Shown in pieces: positions 33,510 through 41,885 of a stretch of DNA of 64,000 bases (its first letter is position 1; every line of letters begins with the position of its first letter). Source of the stretch: Glycomyces tritici. Its GTDB lineage: Bacteria > Actinomycetota > Actinomycetes > Mycobacteriales > Micromonosporaceae. The translations under genes and the position numbers were made by a program. Under the pieces are notes generated by a model. The model saw only the letters and a program-made list of their open reading frames with translations, was not told the origin of the DNA and did not search any database. The stretch lies in the NCBI RefSeq assembly GCF_030403505.1, contig NZ_JAUEMJ010000009.1:62001-126000 (forward strand), written 5' to 3'.

Positions 33510-34079
33510 GCCGCGCGCCGAGACCGTGTAACCCGCGCCCGAGACGTCGATGGCGTCGAGCGCCGCCGTCTCCTCCTCCGAGCCTTCCGTGGAGCTGTAG
33601 AAGTCGTTGAGGTCGTCGATGCACGCCTGCATCGCCTCCACCTCAGCCGCAGGCCCCTCCAACTCGGCGACCCGCGCCTCGGCCGCCTCGAGGTCCTCCT
33701 CCAACTGGGTGATCCGGTCGTCGCGGTCGGAGAGCCGCGCCTCCGCGTCCTCCAGGTCGCCGCTGGACTTCAGCCACAACGCGATCGAGACGGCGGCGGC
33801 GGCCAACCCGACGACCATGCCGATGGCGAGGAGCAGCACCGCCGGGGACTTGCGCGGTGCGGCCGGCGGCGGTTGCAGGAACGTCTGCGTCCCGTACCCG
33901 GGCTGCGACGGGAGGGGCTGCGGCGGTGGGGCCGTCTGCGCCGGGATCGGCGCCTGCGGCGCGTACCCGGAGTCGTACGGCTGCGGTTGCAAGGGCGAAT
34001 AGGCGGGCGGCACGCTCTGCGGTTGCTGGGGATCGCTCGGACCGCCGAGGTTGTAATGCGGAGGCGGGTTGTAGGCCAT
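33510..34079 (-). CDS. Proline-rich, single-pass membrane protein with coiled coil; C-terminus unresolved
   Basis: The gene starts at an ATG at 34079 with AAGGAG 7 nt upstream. About 85 N-terminal residues are rich in Pro, Gln and Tyr (NPPPHYNLGG, PAQTAPPPQPLPSQPGYG) and cytoplasmic. One helix follows (SPAVLLLAIGMVVGLAAAAVSIAL), then a coiled coil (LEDAEARLSDRDDRITQLEE). The reading frame then enters the C11 tract and would continue antisense to the NUDIX gene for another 160 residues, which is not credible. I end the supported part at the tract. No frame gives a stop before the palindrome, so bases are probably missing. Confidence 0.6.
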
Positions 34080-34230
34080 GATGGGCTCCTTCAACGGAGG
34101 GTCGCAGTCCAGGGTAGAGCGGCCGTGCGAATCGACGGCACTACCAGTGTGACGACAGGAAACCGGGACCGGTCCCCGTCGTTACCCAAACTTGACATCA
34201 CGGACCTGCAACGGCTGGGTCGCGAGTGAC

Positions 34231-34263
34231 ACGGGCGGGCGCGGTGATGCCGCGCCCGCCCGT
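34231..34263 (-). terminator. Hairpin terminator after the SDR gene
   Basis: A 14-bp perfect stem (ACGGGCGGGCGCGG) with a TGATG-type loop lies 4 nt beyond the SDR stop codon. Confidence 0.7.
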
Positions 34264-34267
34264 TCCG

Positions 34268-35056
34268 CTAGACCGCCTTGAGCGTGCCGCCGTCGATCAC
34301 GTGGTCGGCGCCGTGGATGTTCGCCGCCCGGTCGGAGAGCAGGAACGCCACCAGGTCGGCGACCTCCTCGGGCTCCCCGATGCGTCCCGAGGCGATGCCG
34401 AACTGGCCGGGGATCGCCTCGAGCAGGTCGCTGTGCGCCACGCCGTACGCCTCCGCGACCTTGCCGCCGAACCGCGTCTCATCCCGCCACAGCGACGAGC
34501 CGATGACACCGGGGGAGACCGTGTTGACCCGCACGCCCTGCGGCGCCAGCTCTTCGCTGAGCCGCTTGGAGAAGGCCGTCAGCCCGGCCTTGGCCTCGCT
34601 GTAGCCGATCGGGCCGACCGCCGGCAGGTACTTGTTGACTGACGAGACGTTCACGATCGCGCCGCCGCGCTCGATGATGCCCGGGAGTGCGGCCCGCGTG
34701 GTCCAAACCGCGCTGAACAGGTTGAGGTTGAAGACCGACTCCCACTGCTCGACGGGGATGTCGAGGAAGCCGCCGAGCGCCATCCGGTCGGCGTCGCCGC
34801 CGCCCACATTGTTGACCAGCAGGTCGATGCCGCCGACCGCGCTGATCGCCTCGGTGACGATGCGTTCGGCGCCCTCCCTGGTGGACAGGTCGGCGCTCAC
34901 CGCGGCGGCGGCGACCTTCTCCAGCTCGGGGGTGACGGTGCGGGCGGCGCCGACGACGCGGACGCCTTCGGCGGCGAGGGTCTCGGCGATCGCGAGGCCG
35001 ATGCCGCGGCTGGCGCCGGTGACGAGGGCGGTCTTGCCGTTGAGTCCGAGTTCCAT
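34268..35056 (-). CDS. Short-chain dehydrogenase/reductase
   Basis: The protein is 262 residues from the ATG at 35056, with AAAGG upstream. The cofactor motif is TGASRGIGLAIAE, followed by NNVGGGDADRM, and the catalytic Ser-Tyr-Lys are in VNVSSVNKYLPAVGPIGYSEAKAG. The ending GADHVIDGGTLKAV is typical. It uses NAD(P)H on an unknown carbonyl. It is 92 nt downstream of the TetR gene in the same direction but a terminator separates them, and a TTGA...TCAA palindrome in its leader matches one at the TetR promoter. Confidence 0.88.
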   Translation of the reverse strand: MELGLNGKTALVTGASRGIGLAIAETLAAEGVRVVGAARTVTPELEKVAAAAVSADLSTREGAERIVTEAISAVGGIDLLVNNVGGGDADRMALGGFLDIPVEQWESVFNLNLFSAVWTTRAALPGIIERGGAIVNVSSVNKYLPAVGPIGYSEAKAGLTAFSKRLSEELAPQGVRVNTVSPGVIGSSLWRDETRFGGKVAEAYGVAHSDLLEAIPGQFGIASGRIGEPEEVADLVAFLLSDRAANIHGADHVIDGGTLKAV

Positions 35057-35077
35057 GAGAGAGCCTTTCAATTGTTC

Positions 35078-35093
35078 TTGAACTTGAGGTCAA
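35078..35093. promoter_or_regulatory. TetR operator in front of the SDR gene
   Basis: TTGAACTTGAGGTCAA is a pseudo-palindrome 22 nt upstream of the SDR start. It shares TTGA-N8-GTCAA-type ends with the site at 35745. Confidence 0.65.
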
Positions 35094-35105
35094 AAATAGG
35101 GCCCG

Positions 35106-35129
35106 AAAAAACGCCCTCGAACGAGGGCG
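35106..35129 (-). terminator. Rho-independent terminator after the TetR gene
   Basis: Read leftward, the stem CGCCCTCG/CGAGGGCG with a 2-nt loop is followed by six T. It isolates the TetR transcript from the SDR gene. Confidence 0.8.
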
Positions 35130-35147
35130 CATCGTGCTCCGGCGCGG

Positions 35148-35723
35148 TCAGAGGCCCGCCACGGCAGTGTCGATGATCCGGTGCAGTACCGGGCCGTCAT
35201 GGGTCTGGGTCATGACGCGCAGTCCGACGATAGTGTTCATCAGGAAGTGCGCCTGCGCCTGCGCATCGACGTCCTTCGCGACGTCGCCGTCGCGCTGGCC
35301 CTTGCGGATCCGCTCGTCGAACAGCCGGATGGTCTCATCGGTCATCCGCTGCACCGCCCGCATCGCCTCGGGGTCCTTGGCGCCCAGTTCGAGCGCGGTG
35401 TTGGCCGCGAGGCAGCCGCGCGGCGCGGGGAGGCTCAGGTCGACCTCGATGAGGAGCATCAGATAGGCGCGGATGCGCTCCTTGGCGGTGCCCGGTTCGT
35501 TCAGGAAGGCCTCGGTCATCGCCGAGCCGTTCTGTCCGTACAGGTCCAGCGCCTTGCCGAAGAGCTCGCGCTTGGAGCCGAACGCGTGGTACAGGCTGCC
35601 CTTGCCCACGCCGGTGGCTTCGGCGAGGTCCGCGGGGGAGGTCCCCGCGTAGCCCTTGGTCCAGAACGTCTCCATCGCCTGCGCGACGGCCACGTCCGGA
35701 TCGAAGTTCTTCGGTCGGCCCAT
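35148..35723 (-). CDS. TetR family regulator (probable repressor of the SDR gene)
   Basis: The product is 191 residues. The HTH reads VAVAQAMETFWTKGYAGTSPADLAEATGVGKGSLYHAFGSKRELF, which places it with the AcuR/NemR-like group where repressors often sense electrophiles. The PAPRGCLAANTALELGAKD segment contains a Cys that is conserved in that group and could be a sensor. Its own promoter holds the palindrome TTGACCCAGGGGTCAA, and the same type of site lies before the SDR gene. This supports joint repression. Confidence 0.85.
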   Translation of the reverse strand: MGRPKNFDPDVAVAQAMETFWTKGYAGTSPADLAEATGVGKGSLYHAFGSKRELFGKALDLYGQNGSAMTEAFLNEPGTAKERIRAYLMLLIEVDLSLPAPRGCLAANTALELGAKDPEAMRAVQRMTDETIRLFDERIRKGQRDGDVAKDVDAQAQAHFLMNTIVGLRVMTQTHDGPVLHRIIDTAVAGL

Positions 35724-35744
35724 GCCCGAAACCCTACATCATTC

Positions 35745-35760
35745 TTGACCCAGGGGTCAA
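35745..35760. promoter_or_regulatory. TetR autoregulatory operator
   Basis: TTGACCCAGGGGTCAA is a near-perfect palindrome 22 nt upstream of the TetR start, the same distance as for the SDR site. Confidence 0.7.
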
Positions 35761-35883
35761 TAACGGGGTGCGGGTTCGGACGCTGTGCGGCGAACGCCCT
35801 GGTGGGCAACCGGTCCGAAGGTCGCGGTGATCGTGCCGTTTCGTACGGTTGCCGCACTTGCAGGGCCGGGCGATACTTGAACC

Positions 35884-36702
35884 GTGCTCAAACCCCTCGT
35901 CATCGCCTCCGATCTGGACGGCACCCTCCTCGCCCCGAACGGCGCCCTGTCCGAGCGGACCCGCGACGCCCTCGCGGCCGCCCGCGCCGACGGGGTCGCC
36001 GTCGTCGCCGTCACCGCCCGCACTCCGTACGGCGTGGACATGCTGCCCGACCTCCTGCCGTACCTGGACGGCGCGGTCTGCGCGAACGGCGCGATCGTCT
36101 ACGACCCCGTGAGCGGCCGCATCCGCATCCTCCGCTCGATCCGGATCTCGCAGGGCCGCAAGGTGGTCGCGGCGATCGCCAAGCGCCTGCCGGACGCGGT
36201 GTTCGCCGTGGAGACCGGCACCGGCATCGTCGGCGAGGAGCCCTACCGGGCCCTGGTCGGCTCCTCGAACTGGGAGTTCGCGAACACTGTCGACGGGGTC
36301 TTCAAGCGCGCCAAGCGGGCCGTCAAGATCAAGGTCTACTGCGGCGAGCGCACCGGCGAGGAGATGGCCGCCGCGGTCGAGGGCGCCGACCTCGGCGGGC
36401 TCGCGATGTGCCACTGGGGCGACTTCGGCATGCTCGACCTCAACGCCCGCGGCGCCGACAAGGCGTTCGGCCTGGCGACCTGGTGCAAGGAGCGCCGCGT
36501 CGGGCCCGACGCGGTGGTCGCCTTCGGCGACATGCCGAACGACGTGCCGATGCTCGCGTGGGCGGGCCGCTCGTACGCGATGGGCGACGCCCACCCCGAG
36601 GCCGTCGCCGCCGCGACCGCCCGCGCCGCCACCAACGCCGAGGACGGCGTCGCCCAGGTCATCGAAGGGCTCCTCGACAGCGACACCGCGGCCGCCGCCT
36701 GA
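35884..36702 (+). CDS. Cof-type HAD hydrolase (paralogue 1)
   Basis: The protein is 272 residues, starting at a GTG (35884). Motif I is IASDLDGTLL with the nucleophile Asp, and motif IV is FGDMPNDVPMLAWAG. Motif III Lys lies before it in the ADKAFGLATW region. Cof-type (class IIB cap) phosphatases act on sugar phosphates or flavin precursors. A second copy at 40821 shares the same cap features (CHWGDFG here, WHWGSFPE there), so they are paralogues. The gene is upstream of the ribosomal-protection locus with no close coupling. Confidence 0.85.
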   Translation: MLKPLVIASDLDGTLLAPNGALSERTRDALAAARADGVAVVAVTARTPYGVDMLPDLLPYLDGAVCANGAIVYDPVSGRIRILRSIRISQGRKVVAAIAKRLPDAVFAVETGTGIVGEEPYRALVGSSNWEFANTVDGVFKRAKRAVKIKVYCGERTGEEMAAAVEGADLGGLAMCHWGDFGMLDLNARGADKAFGLATWCKERRVGPDAVVAFGDMPNDVPMLAWAGRSYAMGDAHPEAVAAATARAATNAEDGVAQVIEGLLDSDTAAAA

Positions 36703-36738
36703 CCGGGCTCCGTCCCCCGAATAACTCCTTGCGGCGCT

Positions 36739-36781
36739 CCGCCCGGTCTGCTGGACTGGGCGGATCGCGGCCGTCGGCCGC
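36739..36781 (+). promoter_or_regulatory. Two hairpins in the leader of the ribosomal-protection gene
   Basis: CCGCCCGGTC/GACTGGGCGG (36739-36763, one mismatch) and GCGGCC-GTC-GGCCGC (36767-36781) precede the leader ORF by 25 nt. They could be part of an antibiotic-responsive attenuator. Confidence 0.4.
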
Positions 36782-36806
36782 TGCACGCTGCACAGAGGAG
36801 ACTGGA

Positions 36807-36914
36807 ATGCGCCAACAGTTCATGTCATTCGAGAAGGGTCACTTCGAACTCAAGGACATGACTGCAGTTGCGCACGCTCAACCTCGGAATCCTCGCCCAT
36901 GTCGACGCCGGTAA
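36807..36914 (+). CDS. 35-residue leader peptide overlapping the ribosomal-protection gene
   Basis: An ATG at 36807 has a strong GAGGAG site 6 nt upstream, far better than the main gene's. It encodes MRQQFMSFEKGHFELKDM followed by a Pro/Arg-rich tail ending NPRPCRRR, and stops 47 nt inside the main gene in another frame. Leader ORFs of this kind control resistance genes by ribosome stalling: a stalled ribosome changes folding or allows re-initiation at the TTG. The role is inferred from position and ribosome site. Confidence 0.55.
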   Translation: MRQQFMSFEKGHFELKDMTAVAHAQPRNPRPCRRR

Positions 36915-38877
36915 GACCAGCCTGACCGAGCGGCTCCTGCACGCCGCCGGGATCATCGACGAGGTCGGCAGCGTCGACGCGGGCAGCACCCGCACCGACA
37001 CGCTCGACCTCGAACGCCGCCGCGGCATCACCATCAAGTCCGCGGTGGTGTCCTTCGCGCTCGGCGGCACCGCCGTCAACCTCATCGACACGCCCGGCCA
37101 CCCCGACTTCATCGCCGAGGTCGAGCGGGTCCTCAACCTGCTCGACGGCGCGGTGCTCGTCGTCTCGGCGGTCGAGGGCGTCCAGGCCCAGACCCGCGTC
37201 CTGTACCGGGCCCTGCGCCGCCTCGGCGTCCCGACCCTGGTGTTCGTCAACAAGATCGACCGCGCCGGCGCGCGCACGCACTCGCTCGTGCGCGACCTCG
37301 CCGCGAAGCTCGACCCGGCCATGGTCGCGATGGACGCCGTCACCGCTCCGGGCACCGCCGCGGCTGAGAGCCGGCCGCGCGAACGCGACACCGCCTTCGA
37401 CGAGGACCTCCTCGACGCGCTCCTGGACGACGAGCTGCTGGAGGCGCACCTCGCGAACGCGGATGCCTCCCCGACTGCCAGTGGTATGTCACATGTCGCG
37501 CATGACGCGGCACTGGCCTCGGCGTTCACGGCACGCGTGGCCCAGGCCCGGGCGCACCCGGTCCACTTCGGTTCGGCGATCACCGGCGCCGGCATCGTGA
37601 GCCTCGTCGAGGGCATCCGCAGGTTCCTGCCCGGCTCGGACGGTGATGCGGACGGCCCGCTCTCCGGCACCGTGTTCAAGGTCGAGCGCGGCCCGGCGGG
37701 GGAGCGGATCGCCTACGCCCGCCTGTTCTCCGGCGCCGTCGCGGTGCGCGACCGGATCGCCGTCGGCGACGGCCGCCAGGCCAAGGTGACCGGGATCAGC
37801 GTCTTCGAGGACGGCGTCGACCGCCCGCGGCCGCGTGCCGAAGCGGGCCGGATCGCGAAGCTCCGCGGCCTGGGGGAGGTGCCCATCGGCGACGCGATCG
37901 GGCGGCCGCCGAAGCTGCGCACCGAGCACTTCCTACGGCCCGCCCTGGAGACCGTGGTCCTCCCCGCGAACGAGCACGACCGGCCCGCCCTGCACACCGC
38001 GCTCACCCAGCTGGCCGAACAGGATCCGCTCATCGGCCTGCGCCACGACGAGACGCGCCGGGAGCTGTCCGTCTCGCTGTACGGCGAAGTGCAGAAGGAG
38101 GTCATCGGCGCGACCCTCGCCGAGGAGCACGGCCTGGAGGTCGAGTTCCGCGAGTCCACCGTCATCTGCGTCGAACGCGTCGTCGGCACCGGCGCGGCCG
38201 CCGAGGTCATCGCCAAGGCCCCCAACCCGTTCCTGGCCACCGTGGGCCTGCGCATCGAACCGGCCCCGGGGCCCGCCGTCGACTTCCGGCTCGGCGTGGA
38301 ACTCGGGTCCATGCCGCTCGCGTTCTTCAAAGCCGTCGAGGAGACCGTCCACGACGCCCTCCGCGAGGGCCTCCACGGCTGGCAGGTCGAGGGCGCGGTC
38401 GTCACCATGACCCGCTCGGGCTACTGGGCCCGCCAGTCCAGCGCCCACGGCGGCTTCGACAAGAGCATGTCGAGCACCGCCGGCGACTTCCGCAACCTCG
38501 TGCCGCTCGTCCTCATGGCGGCCCTGCGCGAAGCGGGCACGGTCGTGTGCGAACCGCTGCACCGCTTCCGGATCGAGCTGCCCGCCGCCGACCTCGGCGG
38601 GGTCCTCGCGGCGCTCGCGAAGCTCCGCGCCGTCCCCGAGCCGCCGGAGCTCGACCATGGGCGCTGCACCCTCGAAGGCACCCTCCCGGCCGGGGCCGTC
38701 CACGGGCTCGGTCAGCGCCTCCCGGGCCTGACCAGCGGCGAAGGCGTCCTGGAGAGCGTCTTCGAACGGCACGAGCCGGTGAGCGGCCCCGTCCCGTCCC
38801 GCCCCCGGACCGGCGCGAACCCGCTCGACCGGGAGGCGTACCTCCTCGCGGTGGCGCGCCGCGTGACCGGCGACTGA
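36868..38877 (+). CDS. Otr(A)/TetM-like ribosomal protection GTPase
   Basis: The protein is 669 residues, close to Otr(A) (663), from a TTG at 36868. GTPase motifs are complete: AHVDAGKTS (G1), RRGITI (G2), DTPGH (G3), NKID (G4). Domains II-V follow in EF-G order, and VTMTRSGYWARQSSAHGGFDK lies in domain IV near the loop that displaces tetracycline. Such proteins release tetracyclines from the ribosome or serve as paralogous EF-G-like factors. A dispersed palindrome is inserted in frame after residue 200 in domain I-II (coding ASGMSHVAHDAALA). Regulation by an overlapping leader ORF is likely. Confidence 0.85.
   Translation: MRTLNLGILAHVDAGKTSLTERLLHAAGIIDEVGSVDAGSTRTDTLDLERRRGITIKSAVVSFALGGTAVNLIDTPGHPDFIAEVERVLNLLDGAVLVVSAVEGVQAQTRVLYRALRRLGVPTLVFVNKIDRAGARTHSLVRDLAAKLDPAMVAMDAVTAPGTAAAESRPRERDTAFDEDLLDALLDDELLEAHLANADASPTASGMSHVAHDAALASAFTARVAQARAHPVHFGSAITGAGIVSLVEGIRRFLPGSDGDADGPLSGTVFKVERGPAGERIAYARLFSGAVAVRDRIAVGDGRQAKVTGISVFEDGVDRPRPRAEAGRIAKLRGLGEVPIGDAIGRPPKLRTEHFLRPALETVVLPANEHDRPALHTALTQLAEQDPLIGLRHDETRRELSVSLYGEVQKEVIGATLAEEHGLEVEFRESTVICVERVVGTGAAAEVIAKAPNPFLATVGLRIEPAPGPAVDFRLGVELGSMPLAFFKAVEETVHDALREGLHGWQVEGAVVTMTRSGYWARQSSAHGGFDKSMSSTAGDFRNLVPLVLMAALREAGTVVCEPLHRFRIELPAADLGGVLAALAKLRAVPEPPELDHGRCTLEGTLPAGAVHGLGQRLPGLTSGEGVLESVFERHEPVSGPVPSRPRTGANPLDREAYLLAVARRVTGD
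37477..37517. repeat. Dispersed palindromic repeat inside the ribosomal-protection coding region
   Basis: Outer arms GCCAGTG and CACTGGC enclose GTATGTCACATGTCGCGC. The element does not break the frame; it encodes about 14 residues in a region that should be variable. Confidence 0.75.
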
Positions 38878-39033
38878 GCCCGGTCCGCGCCATGATCCGA
38901 AATGGAATCCATTGTGTCCCAATATGTTCGCTATTTGAGGAATTGATGAGCAAATGTATGATTAAGATCCCTTGACCGCCCCTTTGTCCCGTCGGCACCC
39001 TCGGCGGGACGAGTAGAGAACGGACACAAGCAC

Positions 39034-40359
39034 ATGAAGCGAAGGCTCGTCACCGCGAGCGTCGCGCTGGGGGTCGTCGTGGCCGCCACCAGCGCCACCC
39101 TCACCGCCCAAGCCGATCCGGTCGAACCCGCAGGCGACCCGCTCGCCACCTGGACCGTCCCGAGGCTCACCGCCGACGAAGCGGCCGAACTCGAACGGAT
39201 CGGCTTCACCCTCGCCCACGACCACGGCGACGAAACCCACATCATCGGCGACGAAGCCCTCGCCGCCGAAGCGCGCGAACTGGGCTACGACCCCGAATTC
39301 CTCGACACCGTCTACAAGGAACTCCCCGTCACCGCCGAGCAGGAGGGCACCTACTACGGCGGCTACCGCACCGTCGACGCCTACGAGGCCGACCTCCAGG
39401 CCATCGCCGAGGCCAACCCCGAACTCGCCAGCCTCCACGACATCGGCGACTCCTGGCTCAAGACCCAGGGCGACCCGGCCGGGCACGACGTCTACGCCAT
39501 CTGCCTCACCAAGATCGCCGCCGGCGACTGCGAGAGCGACCCGGACTCCACCAAGCCCCGCTTCTCCCTCGTCGCCCAGATGCACGCCCGCGAGATCGCC
39601 ACCGGGGAGGTCGCCTGGCGCTGGATCGAGAAGCTCGTCGACGGCTACGGCACCGACCCCGAGGTCACCGAACTCATGGACACCACCGAGATCTGGGTGG
39701 TCCCGATCGCCAACCCCGACGGCGTCGACATCGTCGCCTCAGGCGGCGACGACCCGATCCTCCAGCGCAAGAACGCCAACGACGGCAACGGGAACTGCGG
39801 CGACCGCCTCGGCGTCGACCTCAACCGCAACTCCACCTTCGCGTGGGGCGACGACTCCACCAACCCGTGCTCCGAGACCTACCAGGGCCCCTCGGCAGGA
39901 TCCGAGCCCGAGACGCAGGCCGTCGAGGACTGGCTCCGCGCCCTCCACCCCGACCAGCGCGGCGAGGACCCGCAGGACGCCGCACCCGCCGACGCCCGCG
40001 ACGTGTTCATCACCCTGCACTCCTACGGCGAGTACATCATCGTCCCGTGGGGCTACTCGAGCGACGCCGCCCCGAACGACGCCGGACTGCGCGCCCTCGG
40101 CGCGGCCATGGCCAAGTCCAACGGCTACTTCGTCGGCACCAACGACGACACCGTCGGGTACAGCACCAGCGGCACCACCGACGACATGGCCTACGGCGAA
40201 CTCGGCGTCGCCGCGTTCACCTACGAGATCGGCCCCGACACCGGGGACTGCGGCGGATTCTTCCCCGCCTTCACCTGTGTGGACGACACCCTCTGGCCTG
40301 AGAACGAGGGCGCGCTCATGACCGCCGCCCAAGCCGCCGCTGCACCTTACGCCGGCTAG
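39034..40359 (+). CDS. Secreted M14 zinc carboxypeptidase
   Basis: The protein is 441 residues. Residues 1-31 are a Sec signal (MKRRLVTASVALGVVVAATS ending AQADP). A propeptide-like segment of about 90 residues precedes the catalytic domain. Zinc ligands are the His and Glu of QMHAREIATGE and the His of LHSYGEYI; NPDGVDI and VDLNRNSTFAWG carry the substrate-binding residues, and FTYEIGP holds the catalytic Glu. It is like the zinc carboxypeptidase family of Streptomyces that trims peptides outside the cell. A hairpin terminator follows. Confidence 0.9.
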   Translation: MKRRLVTASVALGVVVAATSATLTAQADPVEPAGDPLATWTVPRLTADEAAELERIGFTLAHDHGDETHIIGDEALAAEARELGYDPEFLDTVYKELPVTAEQEGTYYGGYRTVDAYEADLQAIAEANPELASLHDIGDSWLKTQGDPAGHDVYAICLTKIAAGDCESDPDSTKPRFSLVAQMHAREIATGEVAWRWIEKLVDGYGTDPEVTELMDTTEIWVVPIANPDGVDIVASGGDDPILQRKNANDGNGNCGDRLGVDLNRNSTFAWGDDSTNPCSETYQGPSAGSEPETQAVEDWLRALHPDQRGEDPQDAAPADARDVFITLHSYGEYIIVPWGYSSDAAPNDAGLRALGAAMAKSNGYFVGTNDDTVGYSTSGTTDDMAYGELGVAAFTYEIGPDTGDCGGFFPAFTCVDDTLWPENEGALMTAAQAAAAPYAG

Positions 40360-40363
40360 CGGC

Positions 40364-40401
40364 CCGGGTCCCGGGGGCGGGGTGACGCCGCCGGGACCCG
40401 G
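40364..40401 (+). terminator. Hairpin terminator after the carboxypeptidase gene
   Basis: Eleven-base arms CCGGGTCCCGG and CCGGGACCCGG enclose a 16-nt loop with an internal GGCG/CGCC pairing. Confidence 0.65.
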
Positions 40402-40492
40402 AGAATCCCGTTCACCCGCTCCGCCCGAGCCGGCCGTCCATACTGTCCGGACCATCCCGAGACATTGCGGTTGCAAGGGAGAGGAGCGGGCG

Positions 40493-40732
40493 ATGGCGAC
40501 CGACGACACGGCCGGGGCCAAGGGCGGGAACACGATCCGCCGACTCATCATCGCGGGCGTCATCATCGCGCTCGCCGTCTGGTTCATCCTCGCCAACACC
40601 GAAGCTGTGGGCGTCAGACTCTGGCTCGTCAGCGTCGAGACGCCCATGTGGATCATGATCACCGTCGTGTTCCTCGCCGGCTGGGCCGTCGGCGCACTGC
40701 TCCGACGCCGATCCGCGAGGAAACGCGGCTGA
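40493..40732 (+). CDS. LapA-domain small membrane protein
   Basis: The product is 79 residues with two helices: IRRLIIAGVIIALAVWFILAN and MWIMITVVFLAGWAVGALL. The NTEAVGVRLWLVSVETPMW loop between them is the LapA/DUF1049 signature. GAGGAG lies 7 nt upstream of the ATG at 40493. Members are short envelope proteins; in Gram-positives the role is unknown. Confidence 0.75.
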   Translation: MATDDTAGAKGGNTIRRLIIAGVIIALAVWFILANTEAVGVRLWLVSVETPMWIMITVVFLAGWAVGALLRRRSARKRG

Positions 40733-40820
40733 CCGCGACGCGGGCCGCAGCGTGTGACGCTCCGGCCCGCAACGCGATACGGGTTGCCCCGCCCCGCCCC
40801 GCACCCCCGATACTCATGCG

Positions 40821-41636
40821 GTGGCCCTACCGAAGCTCATCGCCTCCGACCTCGACGGCACCCTGCTCGACCCGCAGGGACGACTCTCCGAACGCAACCA
40901 GAAGGCCCTCCAAGCCGCCCGCGAGCACGGCATCCTCACCCTCGCCGTGACCGCCCGGCCGCCCCGCGCCGTCTACCGCGTCCCCGAACTCGCCGGCGTC
41001 CTCGACGGCGCGCTCTGCTGCACCGGCGCGATCTGGTACGACACCGAGACCCGCACCGCCGACCTGCGCCACCCCATCCCGCTCCCCACCGCCCGCGACC
41101 TCCACGACCGGCTCCGCGACGCCCTCCCCGGCGCGCTCTTCGGCGTCGAGACCGGCGACCGCCAGGTCGCCCACTCGACCCACATGCAGGCGGGCATCCA
41201 CTACGGCGACCCTTGGACCGTCATCGAACCCGGCGAGGACCTGTTCGCCCACGCCGACACCGTCGCCGAACTCGTCGTGCGCGTGCCCGGCTCGACCGGT
41301 ACCGCCATGCACGAGGCCACCCGCCACATCGACCTGCCCGGCGTGAGCCTGTGGCACTGGGGGAGCTTCCCCGAGATCGAATGCACCGCAGCCGAAGCGA
41401 CCAAGGGCAACGCGCTGGCCTCCTGGTGCGCCGATCGCGGCATCGGCCCGGAGGACGTGATCGCCTTCGGCGACATGCCGAACGACGTCTCGATGCTCGC
41501 CTGGGCGGGCCGCTCCTTCGCGATGGCGGGTGCGCACGCCGAGGCGGTAGCGGCCGCCACCGACCGCGCCGAACCCGCCGCCGAAGACGGTGTGGCGAAG
41601 ACGATCGAAGCGATACTCGACCTCCGGGTCGGCTGA
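40821..41636 (+). CDS. Cof-type HAD hydrolase (paralogue 2)
   Basis: The protein is 271 residues from a GTG at 40821. Motif I is LIASDLDGTLLDP and motif IV is GDMPNDVSMLAWAGRSFAM. The cap domain includes CTGAIWYDTETRTADL and a His-rich region near residue 120 (QVAHSTHMQAGIHYG). It is 5 kb from paralogue 1 with clear sequence resemblance around both motifs, so a local duplication is probable. A 7-bp tandem repeat array begins 24 nt after its stop. Confidence 0.85.
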   Translation: MALPKLIASDLDGTLLDPQGRLSERNQKALQAAREHGILTLAVTARPPRAVYRVPELAGVLDGALCCTGAIWYDTETRTADLRHPIPLPTARDLHDRLRDALPGALFGVETGDRQVAHSTHMQAGIHYGDPWTVIEPGEDLFAHADTVAELVVRVPGSTGTAMHEATRHIDLPGVSLWHWGSFPEIECTAAEATKGNALASWCADRGIGPEDVIAFGDMPNDVSMLAWAGRSFAMAGAHAEAVAAATDRAEPAAEDGVAKTIEAILDLRVG

Positions 41637-41660
41637 CCCAAGCACGACCGCATCATCGCC

Positions 41661-41797
41661 GTGCCTCGTGCCTCGTGCCTCGTGCCTCGTGCCTCGTGCC
41701 TCGTGCCTCGTGCCTCGTGCCTCGTGCCTCGTGCCTCGTGCCTCGTGCCTCGTGCCTCGTGCCTCGTGCCTCGTGCCTCGTGCCTCGTGCCTCGTGC
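41661..41797. repeat. Heptamer tandem repeat GTGCCTC, about 19.6 copies
   Basis: GTGCCTC is repeated without any mismatch for 137 bp. Because 7 is not a multiple of 3, the array is open in all frames and would encode the same heptapeptide in each. It lies between the HAD stop and the surface-protein stop, where both genes converge. It has no spacers and is not CRISPR. Confidence 0.95.
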
Positions 41798-41885
41798 AGC
41801 CGCTGCGTCCGATTGCTATAGACACTCCGTGACGCTCCCGGGCACGCCCTTCCTGAAGTCGCCTTCAGGCGGCTTCAGCTCCGGT

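Noticed and set aside
31501..33624. 707-codon minus-strand open frame opposite TPR and NUDIX genes
   Set aside because: Composition of an antisense shadow; the plus strand encodes motifs of known families.
36807..36914. Leader ORF as the true N-terminus of the ribosomal-protection protein
   Set aside because: It is in a different frame and stops inside the gene; no single-base shift is suggested because the GTPase domain already begins correctly at the TTG.
41661..41797. Heptamer array considered as a CRISPR array or coding repeat
   Set aside because: There are no spacers and units are 7 bp; no gene with ribosome site enters it, so it is a simple tandem repeat.
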